A program made the position numbers and the translations under genes. From Bacteroidota bacterium (lineage in GTDB: Bacteria; Bacteroidota; Bacteroidia; Bacteroidales; WCHB1-69), in the NCBI GenBank assembly GCA_023413895.1, contig JAEZOU010000040.1, positions 1 to 46,708 of the forward strand: DNA of 46,708 bases, read 5' to 3'. The number at the start of each line of letters is the position of its first letter. The first letter of the stretch is position 1. Of this stretch, positions 8,680 through 18,977 are shown piece after piece. The notes under the pieces are model-generated. The model saw only the letters and a list, made by a program, of their open reading frames with translations. It made no database searches and was not told the origin of the DNA.

Positions 8680-9825
8680 ATGCGAATCGCAGTTAATACG
8701 CGCCTTTTAGTCAAAGATAAACTTGAAGGCATCGGTTTTTTTGCTTTTGAAACCCTAAAAAGAATTACCCAACAACACCCCGAACACCATTTCTATTTTA
8801 TCTTTGATCGTCCTTATGACGAATCGTTTTTATTTAGCGACAACATCACCCCTATTGTTACATACCCACAAGCACGTCATCCATACCTTTGGTATCTTTT
8901 CTTTGAGTTTGGTGTTCCATATCAACTTCGCAAAATAAAACCAGATCTTTTTATTTCACCAGATGGATGGATTCCATTGCACATCAAGACCCCAATTGTC
9001 AATGTAATCCACGATTTGAATTTTGAAAAAAATCCAGAATTTATTAAACCCACACCGCTGCGCTACTACAAACGATTTTTCCATCGTTTTGCAGAGAAAT
9101 CCACACAACTAGCAACAGTTTCTGAGTATTCCAAAAAAGACATTCATGAAATCTACCATATTCCATACGAAAAAATAGATATAGTATATTCAGGCTGTAA
9201 ATCACACTTTCAACCTGCAACTCTAGAGGAGAAACTCAAAACACGTCAAGAGGAATCCAATGGTAATCCCTATTTTCTTTTTGTAGGACTTATCCATAAG
9301 CGCAAAAATTTGGATAATATTTTTCGTGCATTTGACAAATTTAAAGAGATTGATAACACTAACACAAAATTAGTTGTAGTAGGACAGAAAAAGTGGTGGG
9401 GTGGAGATATCGAAGATGCTTATAACGCAATGCAGCACAAAGATGACGTTATTTTTAAAGGGAGAATTGACACAGACCGACTTTCAAGAATCACCTCAGG
9501 TGCAGAAGCGATTTTATATCCATCTCTATTTGAAGGATTTGGTGTTCCTATTTTAGAAGGCTTCCACGCAGAAATTCCCGTTATGACCTCTAACGTAACC
9601 TCAATGCCCGAAGTTGGTGGTGATGCTGCCTACTACGTCAATCCGCTATCGGTAGATGAGATTGCCGAAGGTATGCGTCAACTTATCAACAACAAAAGTT
9701 TGCGCAAAGAACTTGTTGAAAGAGGAAAAATCCAACGACAAAAATTCAGCTGGGACCTTACAGCAAAACTACTTTGGGAATCTACAGAAAAGGTGATTAC
9801 GCAAATTAAAAACAGCGCAAAATAA
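8680..9825 (+). CDS. GT4-family glycosyltransferase
   Basis: 381 residues with the GT-B layout of GT4 enzymes. The N-terminal half begins with MRIAVNTRLL and a Gly-rich GIGFF. The C-terminal nucleotide-sugar domain starts around YFLFVGLIHKRKNL and carries the EX7E motif at E285-E293 (FEGFGVPILE), followed by SMPEVGGDAAYYV. Enzymes of this kind move a sugar from a nucleotide donor to lipid-linked glycans, polysaccharides or other acceptors on the cytoplasmic side of the membrane. The acceptor cannot be told: no other glycan genes are adjacent. It lies 6 nt downstream of recJ. Confidence 0.93.
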   Translation: MRIAVNTRLLVKDKLEGIGFFAFETLKRITQQHPEHHFYFIFDRPYDESFLFSDNITPIVTYPQARHPYLWYLFFEFGVPYQLRKIKPDLFISPDGWIPLHIKTPIVNVIHDLNFEKNPEFIKPTPLRYYKRFFHRFAEKSTQLATVSEYSKKDIHEIYHIPYEKIDIVYSGCKSHFQPATLEEKLKTRQEESNGNPYFLFVGLIHKRKNLDNIFRAFDKFKEIDNTNTKLVVVGQKKWWGGDIEDAYNAMQHKDDVIFKGRIDTDRLSRITSGAEAILYPSLFEGFGVPILEGFHAEIPVMTSNVTSMPEVGGDAAYYVNPLSVDEIAEGMRQLINNKSLRKELVERGKIQRQKFSWDLTAKLLWESTEKVITQIKNSAK

Positions 9826-9843
9826 AACTCTAACAACAGAAAA

Positions 9844-9860
9844 AAATCTTTCTAAGATTT
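9844..9860 (+). other. small hairpin after the glycosyltransferase gene
   Basis: AAATCTT and AAGATTT form a 7-bp perfect stem with a TCT loop, 19 nt after the stop. There is no following T tract, so it is at best a weak terminator or mRNA 3'-end stabiliser. Confidence 0.3.
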
Positions 9861-9992
9861 GCCTTCAGAATCGGAATCTCTTTTCAAAAAAATGGAAGAT
9901 ATTTTAAATTTTCAAATTAGGGTTTATTTTCAGGCTTAATTATCAATATTTTACCCACCTACAAATAAAAAAAAATATTTCTGCAAATAGGA

Positions 9993-10022
9993 TTGCAAAT
10001 CCAAAAGAATTTTATAATTTTG
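9993..10022 (+). promoter_or_regulatory. gdhA promoter
   Basis: TTG at 9993-9995, a 19-nt spacer, then TAATTTTG at 10015-10022. Same architecture as the ribosomal-operon promoter. Predicted leader is about 43 nt before ATG 10072. Confidence 0.75.
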
Positions 10023-10071
10023 CGCTCGAATAGTTATAAAAAAAACACAAACCTAATAAATTTAAAATAAT

Positions 10072-11415
<1,344 letters not shown>

Positions 11416-11432
11416 TATCTAAATATTTCCAA

Positions 11433-11465
11433 AAAGAGGATGAAGTTTTTCATCCTCTTTTTTTT
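11433..11465 (+). terminator. intrinsic terminator after gdhA
   Basis: A perfect 12-bp stem (11433-11444 with 11449-11460, core GAGGATGAA/TTCATCCTC) with a 4-nt loop GTTT, followed by T residues to 11465. Confidence 0.93.
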
Positions 11466-11510
11466 ATCATAAAAAAGAAATTACAAAGCTACCCATCAAG
11501 ATTCAATAAA

Positions 11511-12338
11511 ATGCAAACATTACCTTTTTCTCTGCCTAACTACCCATATAGTTTAGAAGAGATTCAAGAGAGAATTAATCAAATAATTGCTCGAGACTTG
11601 CCTTTTAATAATGAAGAAGCATATCAAACAGCGCTTCACTGCATTGACCTAACCACCTTAGAAGGTTCAGATACAGAACAAAAAGTAAGAGAGTTGTGTA
11701 AAAAGGCAATTCAATATGATTGTGCCGCAGTTTGCGTATATCCACCCTTTGTAGCTTTAGCGAAAGAGTGTCTTAAAAACAACAAAATAAAAGTAGCATC
11801 TGTTGCAGGTGCTTTTCCTGCTGGCCAATCTCCAATAGAGATTAAAGTTGCTGAGGTGAAATATGCTGTTGAACAAGGCGCTGACGAGATTGACATGGTT
11901 ATCTCAAGAGGAAAATTTTTGGAAGGAAAACTCGATGAAGTATATCAAGAGATTGTTGCAATCAGACAAGCAACGGGAAAAGCACATCTCAAAGTCATAC
12001 TTGAAACAGGAGAATTGCTCACACCAGACAACATTTTCAAAGCATCATATATTGCGATGAAAGCGGGAGCTGATTTTATTAAAACCTCTACCGGAAAAAT
12101 TGCGATAAATGCAACTTACGAAGCATTTATCGTAATGTTAGATGCTATCAATCAATACCATAAAGAAGAAAATATTGAAATTGGAATCAAACCTGCAGGA
12201 GGAATTTCAGATTCGACAATCACACTTAATTACCTAAAAATACTATATAACATATTGGGTGACAGATGGTTAAATAATTCACTATTTAGAATTGGAGCTA
12301 GCAGATTAGCTGACCAATTGTCAAAAAAATTGATTTAG
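11511..12338 (+). CDS. deoC: deoxyribose-phosphate aldolase
   Basis: 275 residues, the usual length of the longer DeoC form. The (beta/alpha)8 barrel has the motif VISRGKFLEGK and the Schiff-base lysine K191 in IKTSTGK. The later IKPAGGI supplies the second conserved Lys. It splits 2-deoxyribose 5-phosphate into glyceraldehyde 3-phosphate and acetaldehyde for deoxynucleoside catabolism. It follows the gdhA terminator with no partner deo genes alongside. No clear promoter was found in the 45-nt gap after that terminator, so read-through may contribute. Confidence 0.96.
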   Translation: MQTLPFSLPNYPYSLEEIQERINQIIARDLPFNNEEAYQTALHCIDLTTLEGSDTEQKVRELCKKAIQYDCAAVCVYPPFVALAKECLKNNKIKVASVAGAFPAGQSPIEIKVAEVKYAVEQGADEIDMVISRGKFLEGKLDEVYQEIVAIRQATGKAHLKVILETGELLTPDNIFKASYIAMKAGADFIKTSTGKIAINATYEAFIVMLDAINQYHKEENIEIGIKPAGGISDSTITLNYLKILYNILGDRWLNNSLFRIGASRLADQLSKKLI

Positions 12339-12381
12339 AAAAAAAAATCAAAATAATGGCTCTGTAAATCAAATAAATGTG

Positions 12382-12389
12382 TATTTTTG
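12382..12389 (+). promoter_or_regulatory. -7 element for hup
   Basis: TATTTTTG (TAnnTTTG) followed by CAC, 53 nt before ATG 12443. The upstream element is not clear (CTG at a 17-nt spacing). Confidence 0.5.
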
Positions 12390-12442
12390 CACTCCCAAAA
12401 TATAAGGGGAAATTAGTGTTTAACAAAAAATAAATTGAAACT

Positions 12443-12724
12443 ATGACAAAAGCTGAAATCGTAAACGAAATTTCAAACAAAACAGCCGTAGATAAACAAA
12501 CTGTTCAAACAATTGTTGAAGCTTTCATGACAACCGTGAAAGGTTCTTTAGCAAAAAATGAAAACGTATATCTTAGAGGTTTTGGAAGTTTCATCGTAAA
12601 AGAAAGAGCTGAAAAAACTGCTCGCAATATTTCTAAACAAGAAACTATTACTATCCCAGCTCATAAAATCCCTGCATTCAAACCTTGCAAAACTTTTGTT
12701 TCTGTAGTAAAGAAAATTAAGTAA
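12443..12724 (+). CDS. hup: HU-family DNA-binding protein
   Basis: 93 residues, normal for HU. The N-terminal dimerisation helices start MTKAEIVNEISNKT. The GFGSF motif precedes the DNA-binding beta arm, which shows ERAEKTARNISKQETITIPAH; the PAFKP segment follows. HU bends and compacts DNA as a dimer. Only 21 nt separate it from the tiny ribosomal-protein gene downstream, so the two probably share a transcript. Confidence 0.96.
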   Translation: MTKAEIVNEISNKTAVDKQTVQTIVEAFMTTVKGSLAKNENVYLRGFGSFIVKERAEKTARNISKQETITIPAHKIPAFKPCKTFVSVVKKIK

Positions 12725-12745
12725 CAACCTTAAAATTTTATAATT

Positions 12746-12835
12746 ATGCCAAGTGGTAAAAAAAGAAAAAGACACAAGATGTCAACCCACAAAAGAAAAA
12801 AACGCTTAAGAAAGAATAGACATAAGAAGAAATAA
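12746..12835 (+). CDS. 29-aa basic protein, AURKAIP1/COX24 (bS22/mS38) type
   Basis: A 29-codon ORF that starts MPSGKKRKRHKMSTHKRKKR and ends RLRKNRHKKK, with 20 of 29 residues Lys, Arg or His. The KRKRHKMSTHKRKKRLRK pattern matches the AURKAIP1/COX24 C-terminal domain found in mitochondrial small-subunit protein mS38 and the short bacterial protein bS22; near-identical proteins of this size are common in Bacteroidota as far as I recall. It would bind 16S rRNA in the small subunit. It is co-directional with hup 21 nt upstream, begins with ATG at 12746 after an A/T-rich leader, and is followed by an inverted repeat. Its ribosomal role in this phylum is inferred. Confidence 0.85.
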   Translation: MPSGKKRKRHKMSTHKRKKRLRKNRHKKK

Positions 12836-12855
12836 TCTTTCTTAGGATTTCGAGG

Positions 12856-12891
12856 AAACTAAATAATTTTGCTTAGCATATTATTTAGTTT
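12856..12891 (+). promoter_or_regulatory. inverted repeat carrying a -7 element, upstream of rng
   Basis: AAACTAAATAAT at 12856-12867 and its exact complement at 12880-12891 make a 12-bp stem with a 12-nt loop, followed by a T-rich tail (TCTTTTT). It could end the hup transcript. The element TAATTTTG at 12864-12871 lies on the left arm and loop, 34 nt before rng, so the same bases may also be the rng promoter or form a leader hairpin. Confidence 0.6.
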
Positions 12892-12905
12892 TCTTTTTAA
12901 ATGCT

Positions 12906-14495
12906 ATGACAGAAGAACCAAAACATATATCAAAAGAATTAGTAATTACCTCTCACGACCAAGAGGTACAAATTGCATTACTCGAAGACAAGAAGTTAGT
13001 GGAGATTCACACGGAAAAATCTACTGACAACTTCTCTTTAGGTGATATCTATTTAGGTACAGTTCGTAAAATTATGCCCGGACTGAATGCAGCTTTTGTA
13101 AACATTGGTAGTGATAGAGATGCTTTTTTACACTATTTAGATTTGGGAGAACACGTTCTTTCGATGAATGAATTTGTTAATCAAGCTATAAACTCCAATA
13201 GAAAAAGTATCTCTAATTTTGAACTTAAACCAGAAATCGGGAAAGTAGGAAAAATTTCAGAAATTCTTTCTTCAGGACAAAAGATTCTGGTTCAGATTGC
13301 CAAGGAACACATTTCGACCAAAGGTGCAAGAATTACCACTGAGATTTCTCTTGCTGGACGTTACCTTGTTTTAGTTCCTTTTATGGACAAAATATCAGTA
13401 TCACAAAAAATCAAGAATGCTGAAGAGAGAAAACGTCTAAAGAAATTGGTACAAGCTATCAAACCGAAACGATTTGGAATTATTATTCGAACAATTGCAA
13501 AAGACAAAAGCATTGAAGAGCTTACCATTGACTTAGAGCAATTGATACAGAAGTGGAAGAATGCCGTTGATCGTCTTCCTTACGCAGCTGTACCCTCCAA
13601 AATCGTATCGGAAATGGACATGACCTCAACGTTAATTCGTGATATGGTCAACGACGACTTTGAATCGATTACAGTGGATAGTCTTGAAATTTACAAAGAG
13701 ATTAAAGATTACCTTTCTGTTTATGATGCTAAGAAAACCGACCTGGTAAAGCTATACAAAGAAAAAACACCACTTTTTGAACACCTGAACGTTGCCAAAC
13801 AGATTAAAGGTTCATTTGGGAAAGTGGTTACCATCAAAAACGGGATTTACCTCATCATTGAACACACCGAGGCAATGCACGTAATTGATGTCAATAGTGG
13901 CAATCGTGTTAAATCTAACAGTACCCAAGAGGAAAACGCCCTGAATGTTAACTTAGAAGCTGCAGCAGAAATTGCAAGACAATTGCGTTTGCGAGACATG
14001 GGCGGCATTATCACCATTGACTTTATTGATATGCAGAAAGCCTCAAACCGCACTCTGCTTTATCAAACAATGTCACAATTGATGAAGAAGGATAAGGCCA
14101 AACACACAATATTACCTGTCAATAAGTTTGGTTTAATCCAAATTACTCGTCAAAGAGTTCGACAAGCTACCATTATTGAAAATACCGAAGTTTGCCCAGC
14201 CTGCCACGGAACTGGAAAAATAAAACCTTCTGTTCTTCTTGAAGAAGATATTGAAAACATGGTCGAGTATCTATTTGAAAAACAGAGAGAAAAGCAGTTC
14301 TCTATTGTTGTACACCCATTTGTTTACGCATATCTAACAAAAGGAATTTTTTCAAAAAGAGTCAAATGGTTCCTTAAATATAAACAATGGATTAACATCA
14401 AGGCCAACCATGACTTTGGGCTGGTAGAGTATAAATTCTTCAACTCCGATGGAGGAGAAATTGTATTTTGGACCTCTCCAGATATCAAAGGATAA
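12906..14495 (+). CDS. rng: ribonuclease E/G family endoribonuclease (RNase G)
   Basis: 529 residues, the length of RNase G-type enzymes without the long RNase E tail. An S1-like domain is interrupted near the N-terminus (about 35-130: GDIYLGTVRKIMPGLNAAFVNIG). The catalytic DNase I-like region has VIDVNSG and ITIDFIDM with the metal-binding Asp residues. The Zn-link motif CPACHGTGK starts at C430 with C433. RNase G processes 16S rRNA 5' ends and begins mRNA decay at 5'-monophosphate ends. The ATG at 12906 was taken over the out-of-frame ATG at 12901. The stop is 1 nt from the recX ATG. Confidence 0.95.
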   Translation: MTEEPKHISKELVITSHDQEVQIALLEDKKLVEIHTEKSTDNFSLGDIYLGTVRKIMPGLNAAFVNIGSDRDAFLHYLDLGEHVLSMNEFVNQAINSNRKSISNFELKPEIGKVGKISEILSSGQKILVQIAKEHISTKGARITTEISLAGRYLVLVPFMDKISVSQKIKNAEERKRLKKLVQAIKPKRFGIIIRTIAKDKSIEELTIDLEQLIQKWKNAVDRLPYAAVPSKIVSEMDMTSTLIRDMVNDDFESITVDSLEIYKEIKDYLSVYDAKKTDLVKLYKEKTPLFEHLNVAKQIKGSFGKVVTIKNGIYLIIEHTEAMHVIDVNSGNRVKSNSTQEENALNVNLEAAAEIARQLRLRDMGGIITIDFIDMQKASNRTLLYQTMSQLMKKDKAKHTILPVNKFGLIQITRQRVRQATIIENTEVCPACHGTGKIKPSVLLEEDIENMVEYLFEKQREKQFSIVVHPFVYAYLTKGIFSKRVKWFLKYKQWINIKANHDFGLVEYKFFNSDGGEIVFWTSPDIKG

Positions 14496-14496
14496 T

Positions 14497-14964
14497 ATGG
14501 AGAAAGTTCTTGAAAAAATCAGAAAATATTGTGCCTATCAAGACAGGTGTACAAAAGAAGTGCAGACGAAACTCCGCATTTTAGGTATTTCAGAATCTGA
14601 TTTTGAAAATATTATCAATCAATTAATTGAAGAAGGTTTTATCAACGAAGAAAGATTTATTCAAAGCTATATTCGGGGGAAAATAAATACCAAAGGTTGG
14701 GGTGTTCAAAAAATCATTTACAATCTTAAATTAAAAGGCATTGAGGAGCAACTCATTAGAAGAGAGATTGCAAAGTTAGATTCCCAATCTATAGAAAAAA
14801 ATCTCATTTCATTAATTGAAAAATGGATAACGAATAAAGAATTAACCTATGTTACTAAACAAAAATTATATCGTTATCTTATGAATCGGGGATATTCTGG
14901 AGGAGAGATATCGCAAGTTTTAACACAATTAGACCTAAAATTTAATAACAATGATAATTTTTAA
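14497..14964 (+). CDS. recX: regulatory protein RecX
   Basis: 155 residues from the chosen start. The RecX pattern is visible: a first helical repeat (KIRKYCAYQDRCTKEVQTKL), then LIEEGFINEERFIQSYIRGKI, GWGVQKIIYNLKLKGI, and a third repeat. RecX binds RecA filaments and limits recombination; recA is not in the window. A longer reading from ATG 14449 would overlap rng by 47 nt and adds non-conserved residues, so the ATG at 14497, one base after the rng stop, is preferred. Its 3' end overlaps the prfB start by 14 nt, so rng-recX-prfB look co-transcribed. Confidence 0.9.
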   Translation: MEKVLEKIRKYCAYQDRCTKEVQTKLRILGISESDFENIINQLIEEGFINEERFIQSYIRGKINTKGWGVQKIIYNLKLKGIEEQLIRREIAKLDSQSIEKNLISLIEKWITNKELTYVTKQKLYRYLMNRGYSGGEISQVLTQLDLKFNNNDNF

Positions 14965-16040
14965 CGAAGCGATCAAAGATTTATCTCAAAGACTCAGTGA
15001 GTTAAGGAGGTGCCTTTGACATTGACAAAAAGATTGAAGAAATAAACCAAAAAGAGGAGATTACCCACACTGCAGATTTTTGGAACGACCCTAAATCAGC
15101 AGAGAAATTACTAAAAGAGATTAGTCAGATAAAATCTTGGGTATCTGACTTTGAGAAAGCCACCTCCAAAGTTGACGATTTTTCTATTCTTTATGAATTT
15201 CTGCAAGCAGAAGAATCTACAGAAGAGGAGTGTGAAACGGCGTATCATACAGCCTTAAAGGCTGTTGAGAACTTAGAGTTCAAAAACATGATGCGCGATG
15301 AAGAGGACAGAATGGGCGTAATTCTCACCATAAACTCGGGTGCTGGCGGCACAGAAAGCTGCGATTGGGCAGAGATGCTTCTACGCATGTATATTCGTTG
15401 GGGGGAACGCAACAACTATAAAATCAGAGAATTAGATAGGCAGGAAGGTGATGTTGCTGGAATTAAATCAGCGACTATTGAGTTAGAAGGTGATTATGGA
15501 TATGGCTACCTAAAAAGCGAAATTGGCGTTCACAGATTGGTACGCCTCTCCCCTTTTGACTCTGCCAATAGACGTCACACCTCTTTTGCCTCTGTTTTTG
15601 CGTATCCTATTATCAACGATGACATTGTTATCGATGTTAATCCTGCTGATATTTCGTGGGACACCTATCGTTCCAGCGGTCCTGGTGGCCAGAACGTAAA
15701 CAAAGTGGAAACGGCAGTTCGCCTACACCACCACCCTACAGGCATTGTAATCGAATGCCAAGTAACTCGCTCCCAACTTCAAAACCGCGAAAAAGCGATG
15801 CAGATGTTGAAGTCTCAACTTTATCAGATTGAATTAACCAAAAAGAGAGAAAAAATCTCAGAGATTGAAAGTTCCAAAAAAAAGATTGAATGGGGTTCAC
15901 AGATACGGAGTTATGTTATGCATCCCTATAAAATGGTAAAGGATTTGAGAACACAATATGAAACCTCCAATGTCACTGCCATTATGGATGGTGAATTAGA
16001 TGAATTTATCAAAGCCTATCTTATGTCAGCACACAACTAA
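14951..16040 (+). CDS. prfB: peptide chain release factor 2 (programmed +1 frameshift)
   Basis: Encoded as join(14951..15016,15018..16040), giving 362 residues, the normal RF2 length. The first frame from ATG 14951 reads 22 codons to CTT and meets TGA at 15017-15019. Shifting +1 to read GAC continues into the long frame with no further stop. Downstream are the RLSPFDSANRRHTSFASV segment, the recognition region and GGQ at 245-247 (SSGPGGQNVNK). RF2 ends translation at UGA and UAA. The frameshift site has the classic layout (SD-like AAGGAGG, 3 nt, CTT TGA C), so low RF2 slows UGA reading and promotes the shift. It overlaps recX by 14 nt. Confidence 0.96.
15004..15020 (+). promoter_or_regulatory. 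prfB +1 frameshift signal
   Basis: AAGGAGG (15004-15010), TGC, then CTT TGA C (15014-15020). The spacing of 3 nt between the SD-like core and the slippery CTT matches the known RF2 autoregulatory site. The internal TGA is read by RF2 itself. Confidence 0.95.
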
Positions 16041-16078
16041 AAAAACTAAAAGCTACATATTAGTATTATTTTTTCTAT

Positions 16079-16086
16079 TAAATTTG
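16079..16086 (+). promoter_or_regulatory. -7 element for valS
   Basis: TAAATTTG (TAnnTTTG) followed by CAC, 23 nt before ATG 16110. No clear -33 TTG was seen at 19-21 nt. Confidence 0.45.
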
Positions 16087-16109
16087 CACGATAAAATTAA
16101 ACTAAAAAA

Positions 16110-18749
16110 ATGAAAAATATCGAGACTAAATACGACCCTCAAAACATTGAAAATAAATGGTATGAGTATTGGATTGAACAAAAATATTTTCAATCAGAAC
16201 CCAACGAAAAACCATCATACACGATTGTAATTCCACCACCCAATGTAACTGGTGTTTTACATATGGGACACATGTTAAACAATACAATTCAAGATGTTTT
16301 GATTCGTAGAGCTCGAATGCAAGGCTTTAACGCATTATGGGTACCCGGTACCGACCATGCCTCCATTGCGACCGAAGCCAAAGTTGTTAGTCACCTAAAA
16401 TCACAAGGTATTGATAAGAATAAGCTATCACGCGATGAATTTATGAAACACGCTTGGGAATGGAAAGAGAAGCATGGCGGTATCATTCTTAAGCAACTTC
16501 GCAAATTAGGAGCGTCTTGTGATTGGACTCGTACCAAATTCACTATGGACCCTGAATTATCAGAATCTGTTATTGATGTATTTGTTGACCTTTATGAAAA
16601 AGGACTCATATACAGAGGCGTAAGAATGGTGAATTGGGATCCATCAGCGCTCACAGCAGTTTCTGACGAAGAAGTTATTTATCAAGAAGTTCAATCTAAA
16701 TTATACTATGTCAAATATAAAATTGAAGGTAGCGAAGATGAATATGTAACCATTGCAACTACTCGTCCGGAAACCATTTTAGGAGACACTGCTGTTTGCA
16801 TGCACCCCGATGACGAACGTTTTACCCATCTAAAAGGGAAACGTTGCATTGTACCATTGGTAAATCGCTCTATTCCACTTATTTTCGATGAATATGTGGA
16901 CAGAGAATTCGGTACAGGAGCTTTAAAAATTACACCTGCACACGACATTAACGACTACAACTTAGGTATAAAATACAATTTACCAACAATCAACATCTTC
17001 AACGACAACGGTACACTAAACGAAAGTGCAACGCTATTGGTAGGCACTGACAGATTTGAAGCACGTGAAAAGATTATTCCGATGCTTGAAGCCGCTGGAA
17101 ATCTAGTAAAAATTGAAGATTATACAAATAAAGTAGGTTATTCTGAACGAACCAATGCCGTTATTGAACCTAAACTCTCTATGCAATGGTTTTGCGACAT
17201 GAAAAAATTGGCAGAGCCTGCTTTACAAGTAGTTATGGATGATACCATCCACTTCTATCCAGAAAAATTCAAAAACACATACTCACACTGGATGGAAAAC
17301 GTAAAAGATTGGTGTATCAGTCGTCAACTTTGGTGGGGGCATCGCATTCCAGCATACTACCTACCCAACAACGAATATGTGGTAGCAAGAACTCCAGAAG
17401 CAGCTTTGGAACAAGCCCGCAGCAAATTTCCAGAACTGAACTTACAAATCAATGACTTACGACAAGATGAAGATGTAATGGACACATGGTTCTCCTCTTG
17501 GTTATGGCCTATTTCTGTTTTTGATGGAATTAGAAAACCTAATAATGAAGAGATTAACTATTACTATCCAACAGCAGTATTAATTACAGCTCCAGAAATT
17601 ATCTTCTTCTGGGTAGCCAGAATGATTATGGCTGGTTTAGAATGGAAAAAAGAGATTCCTTTCAAAGATGTTTATTTTACAGGCATTGTGCGTGACAAAC
17701 TTCGCCGAAAGATGTCTAAATCTTTAGGCAACTCACCAGACCCTATTGACCTTATCAACAAATATGGTGCTGACGGAATCCGCGTAGGAATGTTGTTCAG
17801 TTCACCTGCAGGCAACGACTTAATGTTTGACGAAGCCCTTTGCGAGCAAGGTCGTAACTTCAGCAACAAAATTTGGAATGCATTCCGCTTGATTCAAGGT
17901 TGGGACATTGACACCAATATTGAGCAACCGCTTCACACACGAACTGCAATTGATTGGTTCAACAACAAAATGGACGAAGCACTTCAAACCATCAATGATC
18001 ATTTCTCAAAATATCGCATTTCTGATGCGTTAATGGCAGTCTATAAATTGATTTGGGACGATTTCTGCTCTTACTTCCTTGAAATTGTGAAACCAGCATA
18101 TCAAAAACCCATTGATGGAAAGAGCTATGAAGAGATTATCACCATTTTTGAAAAATTGATGCAAATTCTTCATCCATTTATGCCTTTCCTTACCGAAGAA
18201 TTGTGGCAAAACTTGAGAGAAAGATCTGAAGGTGAATCTATTATGATTACTCAGATGCCACAACCTTCACCAGAACTTAACCAACAGCTTTTGGCTCGCT
18301 TCGCCAATGCTCAAAAAGTAGTGGAAAGCATTCGTCGTATTCGTGCTACCAAAAATATTCCTCAAAAGAATGCCATCGAACTATACATTATCAAAGCGGA
18401 AAGCGAACGCGACGACCAAATCAACGCTGTAATTACCAAACTCTGTAACCTATCCAACATTCAATATTGCAACGAAACTGTCAATAATTCTCTCAATTTT
18501 ATTGAACAAAATGTTGAATATTGTATTCCTCTTGCTGACAATATTAATAAAGATGAGGAGATTGCAAAATTGAAAGCGGAATTGGAATATGCCGAAAAAT
18601 TCTTACAATCGGTACTCAAGAAACTATCTAACGAACGTTTTGTTGCAAACGCTCCTGAGCAAGTTGTAGCTATTGAACGAAAGAAGCAGGCTGACAGCGA
18701 AGAAAAAATTGCAATGCTAAAAGAAAAAATTGAAAATCTAAGTAAGTAA
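16110..18749 (+). CDS. valS: valine--tRNA ligase
   Basis: 879 residues, normal for bacterial ValRS. The class I motifs are HMGH at 51-54 (the HIGH equivalent, after PPPNVTGVL) and KMSKS at 534-538. Between them lies the CP1 editing domain (about 200-335, with TTRPETILGDTAV). The C-terminus (about 810-879) is a coiled coil (AKLKAELEYAEKFLQSVLKKL), as expected. The enzyme charges tRNA-Val and clears mischarged Thr. It has its own -7 element. The TAA stop overlaps the ATG of the next gene by one base. Confidence 0.98.
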   Translation: MKNIETKYDPQNIENKWYEYWIEQKYFQSEPNEKPSYTIVIPPPNVTGVLHMGHMLNNTIQDVLIRRARMQGFNALWVPGTDHASIATEAKVVSHLKSQGIDKNKLSRDEFMKHAWEWKEKHGGIILKQLRKLGASCDWTRTKFTMDPELSESVIDVFVDLYEKGLIYRGVRMVNWDPSALTAVSDEEVIYQEVQSKLYYVKYKIEGSEDEYVTIATTRPETILGDTAVCMHPDDERFTHLKGKRCIVPLVNRSIPLIFDEYVDREFGTGALKITPAHDINDYNLGIKYNLPTINIFNDNGTLNESATLLVGTDRFEAREKIIPMLEAAGNLVKIEDYTNKVGYSERTNAVIEPKLSMQWFCDMKKLAEPALQVVMDDTIHFYPEKFKNTYSHWMENVKDWCISRQLWWGHRIPAYYLPNNEYVVARTPEAALEQARSKFPELNLQINDLRQDEDVMDTWFSSWLWPISVFDGIRKPNNEEINYYYPTAVLITAPEIIFFWVARMIMAGLEWKKEIPFKDVYFTGIVRDKLRRKMSKSLGNSPDPIDLINKYGADGIRVGMLFSSPAGNDLMFDEALCEQGRNFSNKIWNAFRLIQGWDIDTNIEQPLHTRTAIDWFNNKMDEALQTINDHFSKYRISDALMAVYKLIWDDFCSYFLEIVKPAYQKPIDGKSYEEIITIFEKLMQILHPFMPFLTEELWQNLRERSEGESIMITQMPQPSPELNQQLLARFANAQKVVESIRRIRATKNIPQKNAIELYIIKAESERDDQINAVITKLCNLSNIQYCNETVNNSLNFIEQNVEYCIPLADNINKDEEIAKLKAELEYAEKFLQSVLKKLSNERFVANAPEQVVAIERKKQADSEEKIAMLKEKIENLSK

Positions 18750-18943
18750 TGATTCATATTTTCCGATATTTGCTCATTTTAGCAGCATTTATTTTGCCCA
18801 TCTTTTTTCTTTATAAAGATGAAAACCAATTTTTCATTCTTATTGGTTTAGCATTTGGTGTAACATTAGCATTTTGGATAAGTCATATTTTTATCCAACG
18901 AAGAATTAGAAAAGGCAAAAAGAATAACAATCGTAACTCATAA
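18749..18943 (+). CDS. small two-TM membrane protein
   Basis: 64 residues, family not recognised. Two hydrophobic helices are visible at about 4-22 and 29-50, joined by a short polar turn (KDENQ), then a highly basic tail (QRRIRKGKKNNNRNS) that should stay in the cytoplasm. The ATG overlaps the valS stop (TAATG), so it is translationally coupled to valS. The ABC exporter follows after 34 nt. A role beside the exporter is possible, but nothing in the sequence shows it. Confidence 0.7.
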   Translation: MIHIFRYLLILAAFILPIFFLYKDENQFFILIGLAFGVTLAFWISHIFIQRRIRKGKKNNNRNS

Positions 18944-18977
18944 ATTATAAACGAGTTATAAATAAACATTTGAAAAA

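Noticed and set aside
9844..9860. Terminator for the recJ-glycosyltransferase unit
   Set aside because: The 7-bp A/T-rich stem lacks a T tract; kept only as a weak hairpin.
14449..14496. A longer recX start at ATG 14449
   Set aside because: It would overlap rng by 47 nt and the added residues do not fit the RecX family; ATG 14497 is next to the rng stop.
15017..15019. In-frame TGA early in prfB as a nonsense mutation or pseudogene
   Set aside because: The site has the known RF2 frameshift layout and the +1 frame gives a full-length protein with GGQ.
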